This document shows positions 15,459 to 24,261 of a stretch of DNA of 45,421 bases, one piece after another. The stretch lies in assembly GCA_000431315.1 (NCBI GenBank), contig HF989726.1, positions 3,560-48,980 of the forward strand, given 5' to 3'. Source of the DNA: Brachyspira sp. CAG:484. Its GTDB lineage: Bacteria > Cyanobacteriota > Vampirovibrionia > Gastranaerophilales > Gastranaerophilaceae. The notes beneath the pieces were generated by a model. That model did not search any database and was not told where the DNA came from. It worked only from the letters and a program-made list of their open reading frames with translations. How positions within the stretch are numbered: the stretch's first letter is position 1; every line of letters starts with the position of its first letter. The position numbers and the translations under genes are program-made.

Positions 15459-17264
15459 TTATTGTATTTCCGTATTGTTATTTTTTTCAAAAAATGCTCT
15501 GACCTGACGCTGGATTTCAATCATTGCAGCATCAAATTCATCAAGATTAATCTGTGCTTTTTCCAGCGCAGATTTAAAATCTGAGGTACGTTCCTTTATA
15601 AAAATTTTTATAAGTTTTTGTGTATCATTTTTCTGCTGTTTCGGGTTTTGCGGTTTTACCCGTTTAGGCGGCTTTGGAATAAGCCCTGCCTTAATTTTTT
15701 GTTTGAGTATTTGAGCTTCCTGTTTCTTTTTCAGTTCTGCAAGTTTAGCTTCTCTTCTTTTTTCTGCGGCATCGTTTACATAAGTTTTTAAATCAGTCAT
15801 ACATTTATCCAAAATATCAATGTATTCAGAAATATTTTTAGATTGAATTTCTTCTTCATTATAGAAAATCAAATTCTTAGGAATTACATTAGGATAAGCA
15901 GGATTATAATTTTTAACAAGCTTTCCGTTCTGTATTAAAAAATACTGTGGAGCATCTGCTTTTTCATCATTAACAATAATCCTCACAACATCCGGATGGT
16001 AACACTGCATCTTATAATACGAAATATTCCTGCCCTTTTTGCCGGCATCCTTAAACTCAAAGCCTCTTTTTCCCGGAGAGCAGTCAAGTTTTCCATAAGA
16101 AGTTTTTAGAGCAGTTATCTGAGGCTGGTTTAATTTGGCAAACTCGTTATTTATCGTATTATATGAAACAAATACTTTTGTCAGTTTTTCCAAATCATCT
16201 TTGCAGAATACACCGTCTTTCAGTATTTTTGGCTCAGGAAGTTTCTGCCTTACAACATAATGTTCAAAATCAATAAAAACATCTTTTAACAATCCTGCAT
16301 ATTCAGCTAATTTATTACAGCGTTTGTCTATGGAAAATTCATCATAAAATGTAAGTTTCTCCTGAATACAATTCGGATATTTCGGATTGTAATTGGAAAC
16401 AAGTTTGTTATTATTTTTAATAAGATATGAATCAACATAATTCCCATTACTATCTGATACAATAATCTTTGACAAACCGCTATGCAGTCCTGACGAAATT
16501 TTTCCGTAAGTAATAGTCAGACGGTCTTTGCCGAGATTTTTAAATGTATGAAAGCGCTGAACTTTTGACGGAACATATCTGGAAAAATTCTGTGTAAGGT
16601 ATTGTTTTTCTGAAAGCGTAAAGTCATCAAATTTTTTATCGGCAGCTTCAGCAGCATCTGTAATACAGTCAAGATCAGAGGATATATCATAAGGAATAAG
16701 ACCGTCATTAGGACGTAAATCCTTACCGGTTCTGGACATTACAATTTTACGCAGATTCAAAAAATTTTCATCAAGATCTGAAGAAATATCGCTTATCTTT
16801 GCATCAATATCGTATTCTTCCATTTCGGCTTTTGATAATATTTTTGTTCTGTCATTGCTTAATGCAACCTTATTCAGATCAAAAATATAATAATTTTCAG
16901 GTTCTTTATTTTTGTCTTTTATGGTAATTTTTATGACATCACCCTGTTTATTTTTTTGAGGAACAACAACGGTAACTGTAGATTTATTTTTGCCGATGTT
17001 TTTAAAAATCATACCTTTATAAAGAGTTACACCGGATTGTTCTTCGATATATTTAATCCCCTTGTCAGACTTTTGTTCCAATTCCTTTGAAATAAGTGAA
17101 TAAACATAATTAATTGAATCAAGCACTGATTTATTTTCATTAGACAAACATCCGGCATCTCCGGTAAAAGAAACCCTGTTTTTATCAGCCAAAAGCATTT
17201 TTCCGGAACTGGTTATATTAAATCCATTATAACTATATCTTGAATATGGGGGAATTGAGAGCAT
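15459..17264 (-). CDS. Hypothetical protein with three internal repeats and N-terminal VSFTG motif
   Basis: 601 residues, no family recognised. VSFTG at residues 31-35 matches the short motif seen in other proteins here. Three divergent copies of a ~75-residue beta-rich unit follow at about 80-152, 237-313 and 400-473. Each has an F(K/E)(N/D)xGK start, a central I(I/K)(V/I) strand pair, and, in copies 2 and 3, the shared NYNPxYPNxI followed by L(T/I)FY(D/N)E. Helical linkers separate them. The last ~110 residues are Lys/Pro-rich, then helical (KPPKRVKPQNPKQQ). There is no SD before the ATG at 17264. TTTAAT ends five bases upstream, so a leaderless start is possible. Confidence 0.65.
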   Translation of the reverse strand: MLSIPPYSRYSYNGFNITSSGKMLLADKNRVSFTGDAGCLSNENKSVLDSINYVYSLISKELEQKSDKGIKYIEEQSGVTLYKGMIFKNIGKNKSTVTVVVPQKNKQGDVIKITIKDKNKEPENYYIFDLNKVALSNDRTKILSKAEMEEYDIDAKISDISSDLDENFLNLRKIVMSRTGKDLRPNDGLIPYDISSDLDCITDAAEAADKKFDDFTLSEKQYLTQNFSRYVPSKVQRFHTFKNLGKDRLTITYGKISSGLHSGLSKIIVSDSNGNYVDSYLIKNNNKLVSNYNPKYPNCIQEKLTFYDEFSIDKRCNKLAEYAGLLKDVFIDFEHYVVRQKLPEPKILKDGVFCKDDLEKLTKVFVSYNTINNEFAKLNQPQITALKTSYGKLDCSPGKRGFEFKDAGKKGRNISYYKMQCYHPDVVRIIVNDEKADAPQYFLIQNGKLVKNYNPAYPNVIPKNLIFYNEEEIQSKNISEYIDILDKCMTDLKTYVNDAAEKRREAKLAELKKKQEAQILKQKIKAGLIPKPPKRVKPQNPKQQKNDTQKLIKIFIKERTSDFKSALEKAQINLDEFDAAMIEIQRQVRAFFEKNNNTEIQ

Positions 17265-17270
17265 ACAGGA

Positions 17271-17590
17271 TTAAAGTCCGTAAAAATTATTTTTTGCGCT
17301 CAAATCTTCCGGTGCAATTTTGAAAACCAAAATTCCGGAGATTAATCCGCCCAAAGTTGTAATAAGCGGGAAAACCACTAATTTTTCTACAAAGGATAAC
17401 TCTGAAATATAATTCTGTATAAATAAAAATAGTACAGTGATACTAATCTTAAAAAGTACAACAAGTGCACCGGAAATAACTACAACCAGAATTGCCTGTA
17501 CAACTATTTTACTTCTGACTATTTCCTGTAAAAAATATCCCGTTCTTTTAAAGATTTTTTTTATTAAGCGCCATTTGCCCCAATTATATG
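17271..17590 (-). pseudogene. N-terminal remnant of a ClC-type chloride channel
   Basis: A continuous minus-strand frame ends at TAA (17271-17273). It encodes a basic N-terminus (KWRLIKKIFKRTG), a long hydrophobic helix (VVQAILVVVISGALVVLFKI), and VVFPLITTLGGLISGILVF followed by KIAPED. The order and the P-x-x-x-LGGLISGIL ... APE pattern match the first helices of ClC channels/antiporters. The frame stops there, lacking the rest of the ~400-residue protein, and no ATG, GTG or TTG start is present. I read it as a truncated relic. A short genuine membrane protein with an unusual start codon is less likely. Confidence 0.4.
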
Positions 17591-17597
17591 CTAAAAT
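17589..17597 (+). promoter_or_regulatory. Extended -10 of galM (leaderless start)
   Basis: TGCTAAAAT ends six bases before the ATG at 17604, and no SD is present. Confidence 0.45.
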
Positions 17598-17603
17598 AGA
17601 ACT

Positions 17604-18644
17604 ATGGTCAAAATAGAAAGTTTCGGGAAAATAAAATCCGGTGCAGAAGTATTTCTATACACCCTGAATAATGGGCAGGCAGAAGCATCCTTGACAAACC
17701 TGGGCGCAGCAGTAGTGTCGTTAAAAGTTCCGGATAAAAATTCCTGCTTAAAAGATGTGGTTTTAGGCTACAACTGCGCTTCAAAATACGAAAACGGCGA
17801 TAAATACTTAGGAGCAACTGTAGGAAGGTGTTCAAACCGAATAAAAGACGGCATAATTTTTCTCAACGGCAAAAGCTTCCAACTTTCCAAAAACGAGGGT
17901 GAAAACCAGCTTCATGGAGGTTTTGAAGGGTTTAACAAGAAACTATGGAACACTGAAATTATTGAAAATGGTATAAAATTTACATATATAAGTCCTGATG
18001 GAGAAGAAGGTTACCCGGCAGAATTAAAAACAGAAATAACTTATACATTAAAAGCAACAGCCCTTGAAATTCGCTATAAGGCTATGTCAGACGGAGATAC
18101 TGTATGTGCACTGACTAACCACTCTTACTTTAACCTTGACGGAGTTGAAAACGGGGATATATCGAGCCAGTATGTACAAATTTTCGCAGAACAATTTACA
18201 AGAAATGACGGGCGATCTCTTCCTACAGGAGAAATTCTCTCTGTGCAAGATACCCCGATGGATTTCAGAACACCAAAGCAATTAGGGGCTGATATTAATT
18301 CGGATTATGAACAAATAAAATTTGCAAAAGGATTTGACAATAACTGGGTTATTAAAAATTATGACGGAAAAAGTATTATTACAGCAGCAAAAGCTTTTTC
18401 CAAACACTCAGGTATAACTCTTGAAGTTTTAACAAATTTGCCGGGAGTTCAGCTATACAGCGGGAATTACCTTGACGGAGCCGGTATAGAAAAAAAAGGT
18501 GCAGAAATTAAAAACCGTTCTGCCTTTTGTCTTGAATGCCAGTATTTTCCTAATGCGTTTGTAAACAAAAACTTCCCCCAACCTGTGTTAAAGCCGGGAG
18601 AAGTTTATGATAAAACAATTATTTACAAGTTTGGAATAATTTAA
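17604..18644 (+). CDS. galM: Aldose 1-epimerase (mutarotase)
   Basis: 346 residues. GalM interconverts alpha and beta anomers of galactose so that galactokinase receives the alpha form. Family signatures include ATVGRCSNRIKDG (substrate-binding Arg), NQLHGGFEGF, the catalytic histidine in CALTNHSYFNL, DNNWVI, and the catalytic Glu region AFCLECQYFPNA. Length is normal. It is convergent with galP, and their stop codons overlap by three bases. It forms a galactose cluster with galK, galE and galT downstream. The start is probably leaderless. Confidence 0.93.
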   Translation: MVKIESFGKIKSGAEVFLYTLNNGQAEASLTNLGAAVVSLKVPDKNSCLKDVVLGYNCASKYENGDKYLGATVGRCSNRIKDGIIFLNGKSFQLSKNEGENQLHGGFEGFNKKLWNTEIIENGIKFTYISPDGEEGYPAELKTEITYTLKATALEIRYKAMSDGDTVCALTNHSYFNLDGVENGDISSQYVQIFAEQFTRNDGRSLPTGEILSVQDTPMDFRTPKQLGADINSDYEQIKFAKGFDNNWVIKNYDGKSIITAAKAFSKHSGITLEVLTNLPGVQLYSGNYLDGAGIEKKGAEIKNRSAFCLECQYFPNAFVNKNFPQPVLKPGEVYDKTIIYKFGII

Positions 18645-20065
18645 ACGCCAATATCACGCAGGCGTTTCCCGTCCATAAGGTTTTTCTCAATTTTTTCAAG
18701 GGAAATACCTTTAGTTTCAGGGATAAGCAGGATTGTAAAGATTACAAACGAAATGTTCAGCGCAGTATAAATCCAGAATGTAACCGCAATTCCAAACTGA
18801 TTGATTAATGTAAGGAATGTAGCACCGATAATCATATTTACAATCCAGTTTGTAGTTGTAGAACAAGCTACACCAAAATCCCTGCTCTTGAGCGGCTGAA
18901 TTTCGGAACACAAAATCCATACAACCGGTCCGGCACTCATTGCAAAACTTGTAATTGTAAATAATGTCATTATGACTGCAAGAATTGAAATCCAGAGAGC
19001 ACTAAATCCTGCATTAATCATAAACAAACAAACCCCGAGCAGGAATGTACCCAGAGCAATCCCTGCAAATCCGATTTTTAAAATAGGTTTTCTGCCTTGT
19101 TTGTCAACCGTTTTCATCGCAATTAAGGTAGCAAGGACGTTTGTCAAACCGCAAATTACGGTTGCAATCATTTGCTGTTCTGTATTTGCAAAACCGGCAT
19201 GCTTAAAAATCTGAGGAGCGTAATATAAAATTACGTTCATTCCGGTAAACTGCTGCATTGCCTGCAAAAGCATTCCGAGATACACTGCACGCCTTACGTT
19301 TTTGTTTTCTTTAAATAAACTCCAGCCCTCCTGTTTAACTTTAAGACTTTCGTGAATTTCATTCAACTCGGCATCCGCCTTGGCATCAGTTGTGGAAAGC
19401 ATTCTCAGAATTTCTTTTGCTTTTTCAAACTTACCTTTAGAAGCAAGCCATCTCGGACTATCCGGCAGACCGAATACCGAAATCATTAAAAGTAATGCAG
19501 GGACACTGATTATACCGAGCATCATTCTCCAGTGACCGCCGTAGCTGAAGATTGTATCTGATATAAATGCAACAAGAATACCTATTGTAACCATCATCTG
19601 GTACATTGAAATGAGTTTGCCCCTGTCCTCCTTCTCTGCCATTTCAGAAAGATAAAGAGGCGCAACATAAGATGCAATACCGACAGCAAAGCCGAGCATT
19701 ACTCTTGAAATAAGAAGTATCGGTACATTAGGCGCACAAGCTGAGCCTATTGAGCCGAGTACAAACAAGGCTGCTCCGGACATCAAACTTTTCTTTCTTC
19801 CAAGCTTAAAAGAAATCCAGCCTGTAGAAACAGCCCCTAAAGCCGCACCAAGCATCATTGTACTTACAACCCATTCCTGCAAACGGCTGGTAAGCTCAAA
19901 ATGTGTTGTAATAAACGGCAAAGCTCCGGATATTACACCAATATCAAGTCCGAAAAGCAAACCGGCCATGCCGGCAGCAAAAGTTATGAAAACTTTCATT
20001 CTTTTAGCCTTAGCTGCCCTCGCATCATCAGAAATTACACCAGTTCCGTCAATATTTGGTTCCAT
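18641..20065 (-). CDS. galP: Sugar porter (MFS), galactose:H+ symporter GalP-like
   Basis: 474 residues with twelve membrane segments. Sugar-porter motifs are present: FGLDIGVISGALPF, SFKLGRKKSLM (loop 2-3), GFAVGIASYVAPLYLSEMA, PDSPRW, QQFTGMNVILYYAPQIF, and PETKGISLE. By memory, many long stretches are very close to Escherichia coli GalP, including the C-terminal NLMDGKRLRDIG. It probably imports galactose with protons and feeds the Leloir genes beside it. The start at ATG 20065 has AGAGGAG; an upstream TTG-type extension to 20134 is rejected. A TATAAT lies in the divergent region at about 20113-20118. The closeness to enterobacterial GalP suggests horizontal transfer. Confidence 0.9.
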   Translation of the reverse strand: MEPNIDGTGVISDDARAAKAKRMKVFITFAAGMAGLLFGLDIGVISGALPFITTHFELTSRLQEWVVSTMMLGAALGAVSTGWISFKLGRKKSLMSGAALFVLGSIGSACAPNVPILLISRVMLGFAVGIASYVAPLYLSEMAEKEDRGKLISMYQMMVTIGILVAFISDTIFSYGGHWRMMLGIISVPALLLMISVFGLPDSPRWLASKGKFEKAKEILRMLSTTDAKADAELNEIHESLKVKQEGWSLFKENKNVRRAVYLGMLLQAMQQFTGMNVILYYAPQIFKHAGFANTEQQMIATVICGLTNVLATLIAMKTVDKQGRKPILKIGFAGIALGTFLLGVCLFMINAGFSALWISILAVIMTLFTITSFAMSAGPVVWILCSEIQPLKSRDFGVACSTTTNWIVNMIIGATFLTLINQFGIAVTFWIYTALNISFVIFTILLIPETKGISLEKIEKNLMDGKRLRDIGV

Positions 20066-20214
20066 GCAAAATCTCCTCTGTAAACTATAAACGATAAGAC
20101 CATTTTTATATATTATACCCGTATTTTTCAGCAAATTAACATATCATTTATTTAGTTGTTTAAAATTCATATAAATGTGGTATAAAATTATTACGTCTGA
20201 GTTTTGAGGGTGGA
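20066..20214. promoter_or_regulatory. Divergent galP/galK promoter region
   Basis: It contains a minus-strand TATAAT (about 20113-20118) for galP and a plus-strand TATAAAAT (about 20181-20188) ahead of galK. No clear operator palindrome was seen. Confidence 0.5.
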
Positions 20215-21501
20215 ATGGAATTAACTGAAATTCTGAAAAAAGATTTAAAAAATAATAAGTTTAAAGAAGAGCTTGCAGAAATTTACTGTGTAAAGCCGGC
20301 AAAAACAGCATTTTATGCAGAACGGTTTTTGAATGTAATTGATAATTTTGAAAAAACATTTGCTCCGGCAGAGCATATCAGCTTATTTTCAGCGCCAGGC
20401 AGAACAGAAATAGGCGGGAACCATACAGATCATCAGCATGGCTGCGTTCTTGCTGCAAGTATTAATCTTGATGTAATTGCTGCTGCCGCACCTAATAATC
20501 AGAACATTATAAGGATTCAATCAGAAGGTTACCCGCTTGATGTAATTAATCTTGATGAACTTCAGCCTGATAAAAGAGAGTACAATCAGGCAAAAGCTCT
20601 TATCAGAGGGGTTGCTGCAAAATTCAAAGCTGCCGGATACGAAGTAAAAGGATTTGACGCATATACCTCATCTAATGTTTTAAAAGGGTCCGGCTTATCG
20701 TCATCTGCTGCCTTTGAGGTCTTAATCGGAAATATCATAAACGGTCTATTCTGTAATGGTAAAGTTTCAGCGGTTGAAATTGCTAAAGCCGGACAGTATG
20801 CAGAAAATATTTATTTCGGCAAACCAAGCGGGCTAATGGATCAAATGGCATCTTCTGTAGGAAGTGCAGTTGCAATAGACTTTAAAGATACTGAAAATCC
20901 TAAAATACAAAAAGTTAACTTTGATTTTACCAAAACAGGATATGCACTTTGCATAATTGATTCAGGCGCTGACCATTCAGACCTTACAGATGAATATGCA
21001 ACAATTCCTGCTGAAATGAAAACAATTGCTGAATTTTTTAACAAAAAATATTTGCGGGAAGTGAATAAAGATGAGTTTATAAAGCACATTCCTCAACTTA
21101 GAAAAAAAGCCGGTGACAGAGCAGTTTTGCGTGCACTGCATTATTTCAATGACAGTGAACGGGCAAAAGAAGAAGCAAAAGCACTTCAAAACGGAGATTT
21201 TACAAAATTTTTATCAATAATTAATAAATCAGGGAAATCCTCATTTATGTACCTGCAAAATGTAAACGTCTGCGGCTCATCAGCAGACCAAGCAGTAGCA
21301 GTTGTACTTGCTATGTGTGATGAAGTCTTAAAAGACCGCGGGGCATTCAGAGTTCATGGCGGAGGCTTTGCCGGAACAGTCCAGGCTTTTGTTCCTGAGG
21401 AGCTGCTTGATGAATTTAAAACAAGAATTGAGGCAGTAACCGGCATAGGGACCTGCCATATATTATCAATAAGACCTTACGGCGGAATACAATTTAAATA
21501 G
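20215..21501 (+). CDS. galK: Galactokinase
   Basis: 428 residues of the GHMP kinase family; phosphorylates alpha-D-galactose at C1 with ATP. The galactokinase signature FSAPGRTEIGGNHTDHQHG (about residues 61-79), the ATP-binding GSGLSSSAAFEVLIG (about 161-175), and the C-terminal HGGGFAGTVQAFVP are all present. An N-terminal extension of ~25 residues precedes the usual start region. SD GAGGGTGGA precedes ATG 20215. It is the first gene of a probable galK-galE-galT operon; the gap to galE is 11 bp. Confidence 0.94.
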   Translation: MELTEILKKDLKNNKFKEELAEIYCVKPAKTAFYAERFLNVIDNFEKTFAPAEHISLFSAPGRTEIGGNHTDHQHGCVLAASINLDVIAAAAPNNQNIIRIQSEGYPLDVINLDELQPDKREYNQAKALIRGVAAKFKAAGYEVKGFDAYTSSNVLKGSGLSSSAAFEVLIGNIINGLFCNGKVSAVEIAKAGQYAENIYFGKPSGLMDQMASSVGSAVAIDFKDTENPKIQKVNFDFTKTGYALCIIDSGADHSDLTDEYATIPAEMKTIAEFFNKKYLREVNKDEFIKHIPQLRKKAGDRAVLRALHYFNDSERAKEEAKALQNGDFTKFLSIINKSGKSSFMYLQNVNVCGSSADQAVAVVLAMCDEVLKDRGAFRVHGGGFAGTVQAFVPEELLDEFKTRIEAVTGIGTCHILSIRPYGGIQFK

Positions 21502-21512
21502 GAGAGAAAAAG

Positions 21513-22502
21513 ATGACAGTTTTAATTTTAGGCGGAGCAGGGTATATAGGGTCACATACAGCTTATGAATTAATAGATAAAGGTGAAGATGTTGTTATTG
21601 CAGATAATCTTCAAACCGGTTATATTAAAGCTGTTCATCCCAAAGCAAGGTTTTATAAAGGTGATATTAGAGATAAGTCTTTTCTCGATGACCTTTTTAA
21701 AAAAGAAAAAATTGATGCGGTAATCCACTTTGCTGCAAACTCTCTTGTCGGAGAGAGCATGACAGAACCTTTAAAATATTATGATAATAACCTTTACGGC
21801 ACAATGGTGCTGTTGAAATCAATGGTTGAAAACGGCATTGATAAAATTGTATTCTCCTCTACCGCAGCAACATACGGAGAGCCTGAAAATATTCCGATAC
21901 TCGAAAGCGACCGTACAGAACCTACAAATACATACGGAGAAACAAAGCTTTCAATGGAAAAAATGTTTAAATGGGTAAGCAAAGCTCATAATTTGAGATA
22001 TGTTTCCCTCAGATACTTTAATGCCTGCGGCGCCCATGTTTCAGGCGAGATAGGAGAAGCACACAATCCGGAATCACATCTTATACCAATTATTTTGCAG
22101 GTACCAAACGGGAAAAGAGAAACTGTTTCTATCTTTGGCGATGACTATCCGACAAAAGACGGAACCTGCATAAGAGATTATATTCACGTTACAGATCTGG
22201 CACAGGCGCATATACTTGCAGTTGAGTATCTTAGAAAAGGAAATCCAAGTGATATATTCAACCTTGGAAATGGTATCGGGTTCAGCGTAAAAGAAGTTAT
22301 AGATACTGCAAGAAAAGTTACCGGACATCCTATTCCGGCAGTAGTTTCACCAAGACGCGCAGGCGATCCGGCTCAGCTTATTGCATCAAGCGAAAAAGCA
22401 AAATCCGTACTCGGCTGGAAACCTGAACATGCAGATCTTGAAGAAATTATAGCTACCGCCTGGAAATGGCACAAAAATCATCCGGACGGATTTAATGAAT
22501 AA
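21513..22502 (+). CDS. galE: UDP-glucose 4-epimerase
   Basis: 329 residues of the extended SDR family; interconverts UDP-galactose and UDP-glucose with bound NAD. The Rossmann motif LGGAGYIGSHTAYEL is at residues 5-19, the catalytic SSTAATYGEP region and YGETKLSMEK (Tyr and Lys) lie in the middle, and SLRYFNACGA follows. ATG 21513 has the SD AGGAGAG. It sits between galK and galT, and a strong hairpin follows it. Confidence 0.95.
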   Translation: MTVLILGGAGYIGSHTAYELIDKGEDVVIADNLQTGYIKAVHPKARFYKGDIRDKSFLDDLFKKEKIDAVIHFAANSLVGESMTEPLKYYDNNLYGTMVLLKSMVENGIDKIVFSSTAATYGEPENIPILESDRTEPTNTYGETKLSMEKMFKWVSKAHNLRYVSLRYFNACGAHVSGEIGEAHNPESHLIPIILQVPNGKRETVSIFGDDYPTKDGTCIRDYIHVTDLAQAHILAVEYLRKGNPSDIFNLGNGIGFSVKEVIDTARKVTGHPIPAVVSPRRAGDPAQLIASSEKAKSVLGWKPEHADLEEIIATAWKWHKNHPDGFNE

Positions 22503-22508
22503 ATCGCG

Positions 22509-22551
22509 TTGCCGCCGTCTGCAAAGAATCAGCAGAGTGCAGACGCGGCAA
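22509..22551 (+). terminator. GC-rich hairpin between galE and galT
   Basis: Stem TTGCCGC-GTCTGC paired with GCAGAC-GCGGCAA (one bulged C) around a 16-nt loop. There is no real T tract after it. It may act as an mRNA stabiliser or attenuator rather than a full stop. Confidence 0.5.
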
Positions 22552-22570
22552 TATAAAAATAAGGATTTTT

Positions 22571-24067
22571 ATGATAGATGATGCAATACAAAAACTTGTT
22601 TTATACGGCATTGAAAAGGGCTTAATCCAGCTTTCAGACAGAATATATACAACAAATCGTATACTGGAAGTTCTGCAAAAAGATGATTATACACCATCGC
22701 CGTTACAGAAAAAAAACTCCGGCGGTATTTCGCTTGAGCCGGTTTTAAAAGAAATTCTTGATTATGCAGTTCAAAAAGGGCTGATTGAGGACAGCATCGT
22801 TTATCGTGATTTATTTGATACAAAAATAATGGGATGCCTGGTAGCGCCTCCTCATGAAGTAATTAAAAAATTCTATGACCTCCATGAAATTTCTCCTGAA
22901 ATGTCAACCGACTGGTATTATGAATTTTCACAAAACACAGATTACATAAGAAAATACCGTATAGAAAAAGATCTTCGCTGGTCTGCCGAAACACCTTACG
23001 GAATACTTGATCTTTCAATAAATCTTTCTAAGCCTGAAAAAGATCCAAAAGCAATCGCAGCGGCTAAAACCGCAAAACAAAGCACTTACCCTAAATGTAT
23101 GCTATGCGCGGAAAATGAGGGTTACGCAGGAAGGATAAACCATCCCGCACGTGAAAACCACAGAGTAATCCCCCTAACAATTAACGATGAACCATGGTAC
23201 TTTCAATACTCGCCTTACGTTTATTACAATGAACACTGCATAGCGTTTAACGGCAAGCATATTCCTATGGTTATAAATAAAGAAACTTTCAGAAAATTAT
23301 TTGATTTTCTCAACCTGTTTCCGCACTATTTTATAGGCTCAAATGCTGATTTACCTATTGTTGGCGGGTCAATTCTGTCGCACGACCATTTTCAGGGAGG
23401 AAGATATGAATTTGCAATGGAACGCGCAGGAATAGAAAAACATATTACAATCAGCGGATATGAAGATGTCGAAGCGGGAATTGTAAAATGGCCGCTTTCG
23501 GTCATCAGGCTTCGTCATAAAAACGAGAATAAGCTTACAGAACTTGCGGACTATATTCTAAACAAATGGCGTTCATACAGTGATGAGAGTGCATTTATAT
23601 TTGCGCAAACCAACGGAGAACCGCATAACACAATTACACCTATTGCACGCAAAAAAGGAAAAATATTTGAACTTGACTTAGTCCTGAGGAATAATATAAC
23701 AACCGAAGAGTATCCTCTCGGGGTATATCATCCGCATGCAAACCTTCATCACATAAAAAAAGAAAATATAGGTTTAATTGAGGTAATGGGACTTGCCGTC
23801 CTGCCTGCAAGACTTGACAGGGAGCTTAAGACACTTGCGCAATTAATATTGGAGAAGAAGGATTTAAGAGAAAACGTACTCACAGCAAAGCATGCTGATT
23901 GGGCTGAAGAATTTATTCCAAACTATAACTTTACAAAGGAAAATATTATGGAAATTCTTGAACACGAAACAGGTCAGGTTTTTGTAAAAGTACTTGAGGA
24001 CGCCGGAGTATTCAAACGTAATACAGAAGGAGCGCTTGCGTTCGAAAGATTTATTAATATACTCTGA
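22571..24067 (+). CDS. galT: UDP-glucose-hexose-1-phosphate uridylyltransferase (Firmicutes-type GalT)
   Basis: 498 residues, matching the longer GalT family found in Firmicutes rather than the ~350-residue HIT-type E. coli enzyme. It transfers UMP from UDP-glucose to galactose-1-phosphate. Recognisable pieces are CMLCAENEGYAGRINHPARENHR, the active-site region ILSHDHFQGG, and the late GVYHPHANLHHIKKENIGLIEVMGLAVLPARL. The SD AAGGA precedes ATG 22571. It is the last gene of the gal cluster; a dispersed repeat copy lies beyond its stop. Confidence 0.93.
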   Translation: MIDDAIQKLVLYGIEKGLIQLSDRIYTTNRILEVLQKDDYTPSPLQKKNSGGISLEPVLKEILDYAVQKGLIEDSIVYRDLFDTKIMGCLVAPPHEVIKKFYDLHEISPEMSTDWYYEFSQNTDYIRKYRIEKDLRWSAETPYGILDLSINLSKPEKDPKAIAAAKTAKQSTYPKCMLCAENEGYAGRINHPARENHRVIPLTINDEPWYFQYSPYVYYNEHCIAFNGKHIPMVINKETFRKLFDFLNLFPHYFIGSNADLPIVGGSILSHDHFQGGRYEFAMERAGIEKHITISGYEDVEAGIVKWPLSVIRLRHKNENKLTELADYILNKWRSYSDESAFIFAQTNGEPHNTITPIARKKGKIFELDLVLRNNITTEEYPLGVYHPHANLHHIKKENIGLIEVMGLAVLPARLDRELKTLAQLILEKKDLRENVLTAKHADWAEEFIPNYNFTKENIMEILEHETGQVFVKVLEDAGVFKRNTEGALAFERFINIL

Positions 24068-24123
24068 CAAAAATGATTTAATATCATGCTGCAAATGCCC
24101 TCAGGTTCAATTAAAGTCCGGCG

Positions 24124-24199
24124 ACCTGTTCTAACGCCAATCTAGAATTCCGCTCCCGCTAAATAATATTAACAAATTCAGGGTTATCACGCGGAATAG
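24124..24199 (+). repeat. Dispersed intergenic repeat, copy B
   Basis: Contains ACCTGTTCTAACGCCAATCT then AGAATTCCGCTCCCGCTAA, matching the core of copies A and C. It then diverges for ~25 bp before TTATCACGCGGAATAG. An ATTCCGC/GCGGAAT inverted repeat can form within it. Confidence 0.65.
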
Positions 24200-24228
24200 T
24201 TTATCGCGGGATTTTATCATAGGCATTA

Positions 24229-24255
24229 TGCTCACAGCAAGTTTTGCTGTGAGCA
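24229..24255. terminator. Perfect hairpin between galT and pit
   Basis: 12-bp stem TGCTCACAGCAA/TTGCTGTGAGCA with a 3-nt loop. No long T run on either side, so it is a weak terminator candidate or transcript-end protector for the convergent genes. Confidence 0.5.
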
Positions 24256-24261
24256 ATTATA

